In this document: positions 17,159-25,102 of the stretch, in pieces
Position numbering within the stretch: the first letter of the stretch is position 1
Layout: each line of letters begins with the position of its first letter
Assembly (NCBI GenBank): GCA_964425255.1
Contig: CAYRMV010000010.1
Coordinates: forward strand, 1 to 43,158
DNA from: CAYRMV01 sp964425255
GTDB lineage: Bacteria > Bacteroidota > Bacteroidia > Flavobacteriales_D > Crocinitomicaceae
DNA length: 43,158 nt
Direction of reading: 5' to 3'
Made by a program: the position numbers and the translations under genes
Notes under the pieces: generated by a model
The model's input: the letters and a program-made list of their open reading frames with translations, nothing else
Told to the model about the DNA's origin: nothing
Databases searched by the model: none

Positions 17159-17650
17159 ATGAAAACTAAAAATCTTACGTTGAAATATGGATTGATTTTG
17201 TATTTCTCTTACTGTGGTTTGTTCCTGATAATGAAACTATTCGGATTATCCGAAATCACAGAACTCCGTTTTTTAAACCTTCTTATATCCATTTGGATCA
17301 GCCACAAAATGGCACAACAAATTCGAATTGATCACGAAAAACTGGATTATGTCAACCAATTATTTTCTTTATTGGGAGCCAATTTGTTAGCAACTACATT
17401 GGGTTCAGTTAGTTTAATCATTTACATCGTTGGATTGGATCCAAGTTTTATTCACTCTTTTGAAAAAGAAGTCCTCTGGGGACATCATTTATCTGTTCAT
17501 CAAATTTTCGTTGCTGTATTCATGGAAGGAATGGCAGGAAGTATGCTAGTTTCATTCGGTGTGATGCAATTTTGGAAAAATGACAAACGCATTCGTCGAA
17601 AAGTGGTTTTACGGAAAGGCGTTTTAATTGATTTAAAAGATGCCTCGTAA
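17159..17650 (+). CDS. Hypothetical membrane protein (DUF4199-like)
   Basis: The 163-residue protein starts MKTKNLTLKYGLILYFSYC and has four hydrophobic segments, at ~10-30, ~38-55, ~68-93 and ~115-138, with a charged C-terminal tail (KNDKRIRRKVVLRKG). The layout recalls the DUF4199 family of Bacteroidota inner-membrane proteins, but the match is from memory of the pattern only. It stands alone on the plus strand between a small unknown gene and the PorV/PorQ-like gene. No function can be assigned. Confidence 0.7.
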   Translation: MKTKNLTLKYGLILYFSYCGLFLIMKLFGLSEITELRFLNLLISIWISHKMAQQIRIDHEKLDYVNQLFSLLGANLLATTLGSVSLIIYIVGLDPSFIHSFEKEVLWGHHLSVHQIFVAVFMEGMAGSMLVSFGVMQFWKNDKRIRRKVVLRKGVLIDLKDAS

Positions 17651-17711
17651 AAATTTAAAAAAATTAAACTCTTATTTTATTTTCGTGTAAAAAAACACGT
17701 ACATTTAACAC

Positions 17712-18539
17712 ATGAACCAACTGTTATTCAAACTACTGATCGTACTCTCTGCTGGATATTCCTTCTCTCAAGGATGGATTCCTAGTGGCGGACGATCTTT
17801 GTCTTTATCAAACGCTTCGACAACCTTGTCGGATGTTTGGAGCTATCATCATAATCCAGCTGCTTTAGCATCGTTGAAACAACTTGAAATAGGGCTTGCT
17901 TATGAAAACCGATATTTACTCCGTGAATTTCAAAATCAAGCTTTTGCACTTGCTATTCCCATTCGCAAAGGTGTTTTTTCTGTAGGAGGTCAATTTCATG
18001 GATTTGAATTGTATCGCACACAACGTATTGGACTGGGTTATAGTCTACAGTTAACCGAAAAAATGGCTGCTGGAGTTCAAATGAATTACCAAGGAATTCG
18101 GATAGATCAATATGGAAACACGGGTACAGTTACGGGTGAATTGGGTTTTTTGGCCGATATATCCTCACAAATAAAACTTGGATTCAGTGTCTACAACCTT
18201 GGAAGAAACGAAGCCATTCCGGGCACAAATGACCGTTATTCGACTTTTATGCGTTTGGGATTAGGTTACCAGATTTCAAAACAAGTACTTGCTTTGATTG
18301 AAGCGGAAAAAGAAATTGAATCTCGACTTCGAGTGAAAGGAGCTGTTGAATATCAATTATCTACACCTTTTTTCTTGCGTTTAGGTGCTGCTGTAAATCC
18401 AGTTGAAATTTCAGGTGGATTTGGTTATCACATCAAAAAAACATTTAAAATTGATATTGGTTCTGCTTGGCATCAGCAATTGGGTTGGTCTCCTCATGTA
18501 AGCTTTTCTTATGCCTTAAAGTCGAAAACGGATGAATAA
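17712..18539 (+). CDS. PorV/PorQ-like outer-membrane beta-barrel protein
   Basis: The 275-residue protein has a signal peptide (MNQLLFKLLIVLSAGYSFS, cleaved before Q) and then GGRSLSLSNASTTLSDVWSYHHNPAAL, the FadL/PorV-type opening also seen in the T9SS proteins PorV and PorQ. The remainder is an amphipathic strand series. A short hairpin (17684-17699, cgtgt with acacg) lies just upstream. The next gene overlaps its 3' end by 8 bases, so the two are translationally coupled. The likely role is a barrel partner of the HhH protein; PorV itself is longer and has a different ending. Confidence 0.75.
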   Translation: MNQLLFKLLIVLSAGYSFSQGWIPSGGRSLSLSNASTTLSDVWSYHHNPAALASLKQLEIGLAYENRYLLREFQNQAFALAIPIRKGVFSVGGQFHGFELYRTQRIGLGYSLQLTEKMAAGVQMNYQGIRIDQYGNTGTVTGELGFLADISSQIKLGFSVYNLGRNEAIPGTNDRYSTFMRLGLGYQISKQVLALIEAEKEIESRLRVKGAVEYQLSTPFFLRLGAAVNPVEISGGFGYHIKKTFKIDIGSAWHQQLGWSPHVSFSYALKSKTDE

Positions 18540-20601
18540 GATTGGAATCATTTTACTTTTCATTTTCTTCTGTTTCGATTTTCAAGCGCAAACTAGGCAA
18601 GAAATTGTACAGCAACGAATTGAGTTTATTTCCGAACAATTGGAAGCGGAAGAAGTCGATTTGACGGATGTAATCGCCAGTTTGAATTACTACATCGATC
18701 ATCCTTTAAACCTGAATAATGCGACACGAGAACAACTTCAAGAAATTGGTTTATTGACAGACGTTCAAATCAATGACCTTCTTTTACACCGCAAACAATT
18801 CGGGAAATTAATTAGCAAATATGAACTTCAAGTTTTAAAATATTGGGATCTGTCCACAATACAACTCATACTACCATTTATTAAAATTGATGACAAATTG
18901 GACCAAGTTCATGTCAGTTTGAAAGAAGCATTGAAATACGGTAAATTTGAATTATTTCTACGTTATCAAACTATTCCCGAACCCAAAGCAGGATATGAGC
19001 GCGTACCAGATTCCGTTTTATTGAGTAGTAACAAATATTATCATGGAAATGCTGATCGGTATTACACGCGTTTTCGATACAGTTATCGAACAAATATAAG
19101 CGTCGGTTTCACAGCTGAAAAAGATCCTGGAGAACAATTTTTCCGTGGAAGTCAAAAACAAGGTTTTGATTTTTATTCAGCTCATGCCTATTACAAAGGT
19201 GGAAAGTATTTACGAGGAATTGCTGTTGGTGATTTTCAAGTGCAAATTGGTCAAGGATTGAATTTTTGGTCGGGGTATGCTTTTAACAAAACAGCTGATG
19301 TGGCAAATATCAAGAAAAATGCGCAAGCTTTGCGTCCATATACTTCCGTAGATGAAAACCGTTTTATGCGTGGTGTTGGGATTGATTTGGGTTATAAAAA
19401 TTGGAGTTTAACTCTTTTTGGCTCTCAAAAACAAGTGGATGGATCTGTTGTTTCCGACTCGTTGTTAGATGAATTTGAATTTGTTTCCAGTATCAATTTG
19501 AGCGGTCTACATCGCACCAATTCCGAGATTGCTCGAAAACATACCTTAACCGAACGCATTGTAGGTTCAAACGTTCGGTATCAAAAAGGAGGCTTCCAAG
19601 CAGGAGTCGCAGCAATTTCTCAAGGATATACAAGTCCTTTTAACCGAGACACACTCCCCTATTCTCAATTCGACTTCAGAGGAAAAAACTTAACTAGTTT
19701 TTCTGCTGATTACAGCTATGTCTGGCGAAACATGAACTTTTTTGGTGAATATGCTCGCTCTTACGAACAGAATGATCATGCTATTCTACAAGGATTGATT
19801 ATCGCTTTGGATGCGCGTGCTTCCTTAAGTTTGCTCTATCGAAATTATGGTAAAGCATATCACACTTTTTACAACAATGCCTTTTCAGAAGGAAGTCGGA
19901 CACAAAATGAAAATGGTTTGTACATGGGGTTACGTCTAAAACTATCAAGCGCATGGTCAATCAACACGTATTATGATGTTTTTCAGGCAAGTTGGCTCAA
20001 ATACCAGCTTGACGCACCTTCTTCGGGTCATGAATTTTTGTTTCAACCATCCTACAAACCGAATAAACAACTTGAAATCTATGCCCGTTTTAGACAACAA
20101 TTAAGACAGAAAAACAGCCGGGATTCCGATGGAACTATCACACCCATTGAGGATGTATTTCAACGAAATTATCGTTTAAATTTAAGCTATCAAATCTCGG
20201 AAGCCATCACACTTAAAAGTAGAATCGAATACGTTACCATTCATCGTCCGAGTAATACTCCTGAAAAAGGAATGCTATTTACACAAGATATCCTTCTTCG
20301 ACCAAAAAGTTCTCCAATTGATATTGCTTTTCGCTATGCCTTATTTGATACTGACTCGTATGATTCTCGCTTGTACTCGTTTGAAAGCAATGCACTCTAT
20401 GTGTTTTCGGTTCCCGCATACTATTACCAAGGAAGTAGAGCATATTTGATGGTTCGTTATACTTTTTTACGCAAGTTTGATTTGTGGGTTCGGTATGGAA
20501 ATTTCATTTATGCAAATCGAACTAGTTTGAGTTCTGGTTCAGAAGAAATTTCAGGAAACAGAAAAAGTGATCTAACAGTTCAATTGCGAATGACTTTTTA
20601 A
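18532..20601 (+). CDS. Helix-hairpin-helix plus outer-membrane beta-barrel protein
   Basis: The 689-residue protein has a signal peptide (MNKIGIILLFIFFCFDFQAQ). Next comes a ComEA-type helix-hairpin-helix region at residues ~59-117 (PLNLNNATREQLQEIGLL, then a second HhH-like turn KLISKYELQVLKYWDL). About 550 residues of barrel-like strands follow, with repeated Tyr/Arg-rich motifs (YYTRFRYSYRTNISVGF, DLWVRYGNFIYANRTS) and a final strand DLTVQLRMTF. ComEA HhH domains bind DNA during uptake; here the domain is fixed to an outer-membrane barrel. The family is known in Bacteroidota only as an HhH-domain protein, with no assigned function. Confidence 0.85.
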   Translation: MNKIGIILLFIFFCFDFQAQTRQEIVQQRIEFISEQLEAEEVDLTDVIASLNYYIDHPLNLNNATREQLQEIGLLTDVQINDLLLHRKQFGKLISKYELQVLKYWDLSTIQLILPFIKIDDKLDQVHVSLKEALKYGKFELFLRYQTIPEPKAGYERVPDSVLLSSNKYYHGNADRYYTRFRYSYRTNISVGFTAEKDPGEQFFRGSQKQGFDFYSAHAYYKGGKYLRGIAVGDFQVQIGQGLNFWSGYAFNKTADVANIKKNAQALRPYTSVDENRFMRGVGIDLGYKNWSLTLFGSQKQVDGSVVSDSLLDEFEFVSSINLSGLHRTNSEIARKHTLTERIVGSNVRYQKGGFQAGVAAISQGYTSPFNRDTLPYSQFDFRGKNLTSFSADYSYVWRNMNFFGEYARSYEQNDHAILQGLIIALDARASLSLLYRNYGKAYHTFYNNAFSEGSRTQNENGLYMGLRLKLSSAWSINTYYDVFQASWLKYQLDAPSSGHEFLFQPSYKPNKQLEIYARFRQQLRQKNSRDSDGTITPIEDVFQRNYRLNLSYQISEAITLKSRIEYVTIHRPSNTPEKGMLFTQDILLRPKSSPIDIAFRYALFDTDSYDSRLYSFESNALYVFSVPAYYYQGSRAYLMVRYTFLRKFDLWVRYGNFIYANRTSLSSGSEEISGNRKSDLTVQLRMTF

Positions 20602-20638
20602 AAAGTTCAAGTTTGAGTCGATTCTATTTCATGTCAAA

Positions 20639-22371
20639 TCAATACTCAATATCTAAATTGAATACTTTCTGTAAAGTAAATAAATTGGCATTTTTTCGAG
20701 CAAGTGCTTCAAATCGATCTTTCCCTGTCAGCATCTTGGTGTTTTCTTCTTGATTTTGAGAAATTATAAACTCGATTGTAATTCCCCAATTTTCTAATTT
20801 TGTTCGTAAAAAGCCGAGTAATTCTTGCTTTTCGGCATTCAACATGTCTAACAAAACTTGGTGATCTACTTCTTGTACAATTTGAAATTGATCCAGCATT
20901 TTCGGTTCACGCTTATTCAACCCAACAAAAAGTGCTTCATTTCCTTTCCCTTTCATGTGATGGGCAAATTGTCGCCAATACATTTTCAGTTCATCCATCG
21001 AAAATAATTTCCTTGGACGATCACTTAAATCTTCGTTTTCTACCGATTTTTCTTGCTCAACCCCTTGCGGATTATTCATCATTTGAACAATTGAAATGGT
21101 GTTCGTTTTCAATTGTCCTGTTGGAGCACTCAGTGTTTTGGCTTCCTTTTTAAATGAAATAGTCGGTCTTTCTGCCGCTGAAGATGGCTTATTTTTGGCC
21201 GGAATCGTAGTTCGAATGCTTTGACCTGAAAACGGAATTAAAGTAACAAAATCAGTTAATCCTTTTTTTTTTCGAGCTCGTTTTTAATCGAACACAACTG
21301 CATCAAAGCCAATTCCACTAAAAGCCGGGCATTCTTAGAAGCTTTGTAATCAACATCTGTTTTGGAAAGAACACCCAAAGCACGAAGTAAAATAGCGTTG
21401 TCGATTTGTTTTGACTGCTCGATAAATCGATTTTCAACTGTTTCTCCCACTTCGAGTAAGCGAGCAGTTCGAGGATCTTTGCATACCAACAAATTACGGA
21501 TATGATCTGCTAGACCAACAATAAAATTATGCCCATCAAATCCTTTCTCTTGAATGTCATTAAACAACAAAAGACAAGCAGGAATATCTTCTTTCATGGC
21601 ATGATCTACGATTCGAAAATAATAATCGTAGTCCAGAATATTTAAATTATCAATCGCTGCTTGATAAGACAAATTGGATCCAGAAAAACTAACAATTTGA
21701 TCAAAAATAGAAAGCGCATCACGCAAAGCACCATCCGCTTTTTGCGCAATGAGATGCAAGGCTTCTGGCTCCGCATTGATTCCTTCTTTTTGAGCAATTG
21801 TTGCCAAATGATCAGACATGTCTTTGATCTTAATTCGGTTGAAATCAAAGATCTGACAACGTGACAAAATGGTCGGAATAATTTTGTGCTTCTCGGTCGT
21901 TGCTAAAATGAAAATCGCATGTGCAGGTGGTTCCTCCAAGGTTTTCAAAAAAGCATTGAATGCAGCATTCGACAACATGTGAACCTCATCGATAATGTAG
22001 ACCTTGTGTGTCCCCAACTGTGGAGCAATGCGCACTTGATCAATCAAGTTTCGGATGTCGTCTACCGAGTTGTTGGAGGCAGCATCTAATTCATACACAT
22101 TGAGTGAAGCGCCCGAATTAAATGAAAGACACGAATCGCATTGGTCGCATGCTTCCATTTGATCTGTGGGAGTCATACAATTAATCGTCTTTGCCAAAAT
22201 ACGAGCAGTTGTTGTTTTACCAACACCTCTCGAACCGCAAAACAAAAAAGCTTGAGCTAAATGATCATTTTTGATCGCATTTTTCAAGGTCGTCGTAATA
22301 GACTTTTGTCCAACAACGGTATCAAATGTTTGTGGTCTGTATTTTCTGGCCGAAACGATATAATCTCCCAT
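20639..22371 (-). CDS. dnaX: DNA polymerase III subunits gamma and tau (tau needs a -1 frameshift)
   Basis: The zero frame runs from 22371 to 21256 (371 residues, gamma-like) and ends in KKKD-stop just after an A10 run at 21263-21272. In the -1 frame the coding continues without a stop to 20639, giving a 577-residue tau. The length works exactly: 1733 bases plus one re-read base is 578 codons. Seen are Walker A GSRGVGKTT, the zinc loop with four cysteines (CMTPTDQMEACDQCDSC), DEVHMLSNAAFNAFLKTLEEPP (Walker B) and the SRC sensor. The tail (SMDELKMYWRQFAHHMKG...) is the Bacteroidota tau C-terminus that contacts the polymerase. It is the clamp-loader ATPase. The split could also be a homopolymer sequencing error. 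Confidence 0.93.
21263..21272 (-). other. A10 slippery run inside dnaX (probable programmed slippage)
   Basis: The minus strand reads CTC-GAA-AAA-AAA-AAG-GAT-TAA in the zero frame. Slipping by one A gives GAA-AAA-AAA-AAA-GGA-TTA and opens the tau frame. No strong downstream hairpin is visible, so RNA-polymerase slippage on the A run, as in Thermus dnaX, is more likely than an E. coli-type stimulated ribosomal shift. Confidence 0.7.
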
Positions 22372-22445
22372 ACGATTACAAATTTAGAAAATACTTTTTG
22401 GATAAAAAACGAATGTTGAAAACTAGCTTTGAAAATATCGAAATC

Positions 22446-23216
22446 TTATTTTGGAATTCCAGTTAAGTAGATAACAAATCCTGATTTTCCTTTTATCTTT
22501 TCGGTTTTCCAATCAAAGTTAGTGTGATTAGGTACCTGAAGAATAAGCTCATCCATTTCCGCAGGGGAATACGTTCTCAAAGATGATACAATACCATCGT
22601 GTAAAATCAAGAGCGGCAAAATAGGAATCAAATACGTAAAGACAAGTCTGGACAGTGAAAACGGACGAATAAAAGGTGTAAAAACAAGGGTTGAAATGGG
22701 AGAAAAAAGCATCGCTATCAAACTGGGCAAGCTGCGATCCTGAATTTCAAATATAGCTATCGGTTGATTGCTTTTCACTGCATTCGAAAGAATTTCCTTC
22801 GCATCATTTGGATTAAAATGATGAAAAGATAAAAACATCGATCTAAGTCCTTTTAATTCTGACGGTACATTTCGCGCATCAACTGACTTTTCATAAAACT
22901 TGAATCGTTTATTCTGTGCTTGTGTTCGTTTGAAAGCAGGAATATTTGGATAAAAATCGGTTAACGTTACTTCCAAAGAAGGAGTTGATTTTTCGAGTTC
23001 TTCTACTATTCGGAGAAGCCCACCACCACCACCTGATGCAATGTCCACGATCTGGTTACTTCCTTGTTTATGAACCAAGTCACTTAACATCGGAATAATT
23101 GCTTGATAAACGTTCATTTTATTGGCAACAAACTGCAAAAAATCGGTCATGGGATTGCGCAAAAATGCGGGAAACCATGTTAAATCTTCGATCTCTATGT
23201 ATTGAATTCGTTTCAT
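22446..23216 (-). CDS. Class I SAM-dependent methyltransferase with hydrophobic C-terminal part
   Basis: The 256-residue protein has motif I IVDIASGGGGGLLRIVEEL at residues ~56-73, an acidic strand end VTLTDFYPN, and MFLSFHHFNPNDAKEIL at the motif IV position. The second half has two hydrophobic stretches (LIAMLFSPISTLVFTPFI and LVFTYLIPILPLLIL), suggesting membrane contact and perhaps a lipid or quinone-like substrate; the substrate is unknown. It is divergent from a TetR gene 49 bases away and is the obvious candidate for control by that regulator. Confidence 0.82.
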   Translation of the reverse strand: MKRIQYIEIEDLTWFPAFLRNPMTDFLQFVANKMNVYQAIIPMLSDLVHKQGSNQIVDIASGGGGGLLRIVEELEKSTPSLEVTLTDFYPNIPAFKRTQAQNKRFKFYEKSVDARNVPSELKGLRSMFLSFHHFNPNDAKEILSNAVKSNQPIAIFEIQDRSLPSLIAMLFSPISTLVFTPFIRPFSLSRLVFTYLIPILPLLILHDGIVSSLRTYSPAEMDELILQVPNHTNFDWKTEKIKGKSGFVIYLTGIPK

Positions 23217-23224
23217 TTGATTAA

Positions 23225-23265
23225 TTTTAGGTCAAAATTACTAAATTTAGGTCATATTTACTAAA
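23225..23265. promoter_or_regulatory. Duplicated operator-like repeats and promoter between methyltransferase and tetR
   Basis: A 20-bp unit occurs twice in direct repeat (17 of 20 bases identical). Each unit has inverted arms tttag and ctaaa 10 bases apart (arms at 23226-23230 and 23241-23245, then 23246-23250 and 23261-23265). On the minus strand the first unit contains TAATTTTG (23233-23240), an exact -7 box for the methyltransferase. The repeats stop right at the tetR ATG, so bound repressor could block both genes. Confidence 0.7.
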
Positions 23266-23889
23266 ATGCATCCAACAAAAAGAAAAATACTTGATAAGAG
23301 TATAGAATTATTTAACATACAAGGAATTGCAAACGTAACGTTGAGAATGATTGCCCAAGAATTGAATATATCTCAAGGGAATTTAAATTATCATTTTAAG
23401 CGAAAAGAGGATATTTTGACAAATTTATATTTTGAATTTTTTGCTTTTTCTGAGTCAAACGCTTACAATAATCAGGATTTTGAGCTTCACCATTTTATTG
23501 AAGAATATTTAAACGGGATGAAAAAAGTATTTGCCTACCGGTTTATTTTGTTGGATCTGGAGCAATTATTCATGGAAGTCCCGTCGATCAAAATACATTT
23601 TCAACAGGTAAACCAATTTAGGGATCAGCTGTATTTATCCGCTTTTCAAAAAGGGATTGAAAACGGAATTTTCATTTCAACAAACGAAAAAGATGCTTTG
23701 GCTTGGGTTGAAATCATTCGTTTTTTTGGAGATCATTGGATAAAACAAGGTCTTCGCTCTGGTTGTCAGACAGAAACAGAAACAATTCAACACCATTGGA
23801 GTTACTTTTCTGTTTGGTTAAAAGGTATTTGTACTCCTGACAAGCAAAGTGAAATAGAAAATTACCATTTTCCTTTTGAAAAACCCTAA
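23266..23889 (+). CDS. TetR/AcrR family transcriptional regulator
   Basis: The 207-residue protein starts MHPTKRKILDKSIELFNIQG. Residues ~5-52 form the TetR DNA-binding domain (ANVTLRMIAQELNISQGNLNYHFKRKEDILTNLY), where the recognition helix is followed by the standard NLNYHF. The C-terminal helical ligand domain is variable. The gene is divergent from the methyltransferase and starts at the end of two operator-like repeats, so it is probably a local repressor that also controls itself. Ligand unknown. The next feature downstream is tRNA-Leu with its own promoter. Confidence 0.9.
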   Translation: MHPTKRKILDKSIELFNIQGIANVTLRMIAQELNISQGNLNYHFKRKEDILTNLYFEFFAFSESNAYNNQDFELHHFIEEYLNGMKKVFAYRFILLDLEQLFMEVPSIKIHFQQVNQFRDQLYLSAFQKGIENGIFISTNEKDALAWVEIIRFFGDHWIKQGLRSGCQTETETIQHHWSYFSVWLKGICTPDKQSEIENYHFPFEKP

Positions 23890-23895
23890 AAATAC

Positions 23896-23903
23896 TATCT
23901 TTG
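23896..23903 (+). promoter_or_regulatory. -7 promoter box of tRNA-Leu
   Basis: TATCTTTG matches TAnnTTTG exactly and is followed by a C-rich start region. It lies about 55 bases before the mature 5' end of the tRNA, leaving a leader for RNase P to remove. Confidence 0.65.
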
Positions 23904-23958
23904 CCACGCAGAAATCGTTATTTTTGCTCGAGTGTCAACGGACAATCGAAATATAATT

Positions 23959-24040
23959 GCGCATGTGGTGAAATTGGTAGACACGCCATCTTGAGGGGGT
24001 GGTGCCACTAGGTGTGCTGGTTCGAATCCAGTCATGCGCA
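23959..24040 (+). tRNA. tRNA-Leu (anticodon GAG)
   Basis: The acceptor arms GCGCATG (23959-23965) and CATGCGC (24033-24039) pair perfectly, with discriminator A at 24040 and no encoded CCA. The D arm contains AAATTGGTAGA, the anticodon stem ccatc/ggtgg encloses TTGAGGG (anticodon GAG), a long variable arm (about 13 bases) marks class II, and the T arm is gctgg-TTCGAAT-ccagt. The length is 82 bases. The last 16 bases recur in a tandem repeat downstream. Confidence 0.96.
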
Positions 24041-24049
24041 CAAAAGGAA

Positions 24050-24075
24050 GTCTGGCACATAGTGCCGGGCTTTTT
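24050..24075 (+). terminator. Terminator of tRNA-Leu
   Basis: A stem of about nine pairs, gtctggcac with gtgccgggc (two wobble pairs), closes an ATA loop and is followed by five T residues, 9 bases after the tRNA. Confidence 0.85.
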
Positions 24076-24221
24076 CATTTTACACCATTCCAAGCTTGCT
24101 TGAAGAATTGTGGAAATGAAAAGGTCCAAGAAAATGCGAAGCGTTTTCAGACTTCTATGCTTGGGTAAAAGCGCACCATTCATTGGTTCTTGGAGAAATC
24201 CAGTCATGCGCACAAACGGAA

Positions 24222-24247
24222 GTCTGGCACGTAGTGCTGGGCTTTTT
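24222..24247 (+). terminator. Duplicate copy of the tRNA-Leu terminator
   Basis: This is the second copy, 172 bases further on. The loop is GTA instead of ATA and one G-C pair has become G-T, so a stem can still form. The T-run is retained. Confidence 0.75.
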
Positions 24248-24412
24248 CATTTTACACCATTCCAAGCTTGCTTGAAGAATTGTGGAAATGAAAAGGTCCA
24301 AGAAAATGCGAAGCGTTTTCAGACTTCTATGCTTGGGTAAAAGCGCACCAATCATTGGTTCTTGGAGAAACAACCAAAATATTTGATTTATCAAACCATC
24401 ATCCAATTCCGT

Positions 24413-24470
24413 TAGCGATTGTAGCGGTTAGCTCCGCTTTTTAGCGGACTAGTAGCGGAAAGCGCGACGG
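24413..24470. repeat. TAGCGG-rich hairpin element
   Basis: The core tagcgg or a variant occurs four times in about 50 bases, and ccgct-tttt-agcgg (24434-24447) is a perfect hairpin. The G+C content stands out from the flanking AT-rich DNA. It looks like an intergenic repeat of the REP kind; no other full copy is in the window. From 24371 to 24569 I see no coding sequence. Confidence 0.5.
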
Positions 24471-24569
24471 CATTGTGACATCAGGAACAATTGCCGAAAC
24501 GGCCAAAAAGAAAAAAATCTGTCTCTTTCCGATTGTAAAAGCAATGATCAACTTTATATAATTCTAACC

Positions 24570-25034
24570 TCACTTTTTCAAACACCTTACTCCCGCAAAG
24601 ATTATCGCTGTCAAAAAAACAAGTTGGGTAAGAACCCAAATGCCAATTGCTGATGCAAGAAAAACATTGCTCCAAGAATGAATGCTTTGATTTGCATCAA
24701 ACTCGCCATAAACACTGTAATCTTCGTAGATTCTTTCTGGAGGAATTGCTACACTCCAAAGTTGGTAAACAAAAAATGCCAGCAAGAGAAAAGTGGTTAT
24801 TAGGTAGTGAATTTGAGTGATTCTTTTAGATGTAGAATACTGAAAAACAGCCAAAAAACGTAAAACCCCAGCCCAAAAAAGATAAAAAATCCCAAGCAAA
24901 ATAGCAATATGACTATTTGCCACAACAAAATAAGTGTCGTGAATTGAAATATCAAGTGAGCCACTTAGAAACAAACAAAGCAAGAACAGAAAGATAGAAG
25001 TAAAGAAATACGTCTTATAAGCGATTCGAATCAT
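24570..25034 (-). CDS. Small four-helix membrane protein with a heme-copper-oxidase subunit I-like motif
   Basis: The 154-residue protein has four hydrophobic segments at ~8-25, ~41-62, ~74-93 and ~123-147. Residues 30-42, SIHDTYFVVANSH, closely resemble the HDTYYVVAHFH block of cytochrome oxidase subunit I, in which the two final histidines bind hemes. Here the first is Asn40 and the second is His42, and the protein is about a quarter of a full subunit. It may be a distant fold relative or a heme-binding fragment. No oxidase genes are nearby, so the function is unknown. Confidence 0.72.
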   Translation of the reverse strand: MIRIAYKTYFFTSIFLFLLCLFLSGSLDISIHDTYFVVANSHIAILLGIFYLFWAGVLRFLAVFQYSTSKRITQIHYLITTFLLLAFFVYQLWSVAIPPERIYEDYSVYGEFDANQSIHSWSNVFLASAIGIWVLTQLVFLTAIIFAGVRCLKK

Positions 25035-25102
25035 TCCTTTTTGATAGAAACAAAAAGAACGCTAAATTCCAAATCCAACGTTCTTTTTTGAGTCAATTAA
25101 TA

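Larger units (their letters stand above)
24025..24370 (+). repeat. 172-bp tandem duplication that includes the tRNA-Leu 3' end
   Basis: Copy 1 is 24025-24196 and copy 2 is 24197-24368, with 24369-24370 continuing the match; about four substitutions are seen (for example 24217 and in the terminator loop and stem). Each copy holds the tRNA 3' tail (aatccagtcatgcgca), a terminator, and several inverted repeats: aaaatgc-gaa-gcgtttt, ccaagc...gcttgg, ccaagaa...ttcttgg and gaagtctg...cagacttc. I see no gene in it, and no integrase. This accounts for most of the gap between the tRNA and the gene ending at 24570. Confidence 0.93.

Noticed and set aside
20639..21112. A separate 157-residue gene downstream of dnaX
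   Set aside because: It has no ATG near its start, the frame is open back to the A10 run of dnaX, and the sequence is the tau C-terminal domain, so it is treated as part of dnaX.
24025..24370. A CRISPR array or integron array
   Set aside because: There are only two long head-to-tail units with no spacers, no cas or integrase gene, and the repeat begins in a tRNA.
23935..24406. Several short open frames on both strands downstream of TetR
   Set aside because: They run through the tRNA and the 172-bp tandem repeat and owe their similarity to each other to that duplication.
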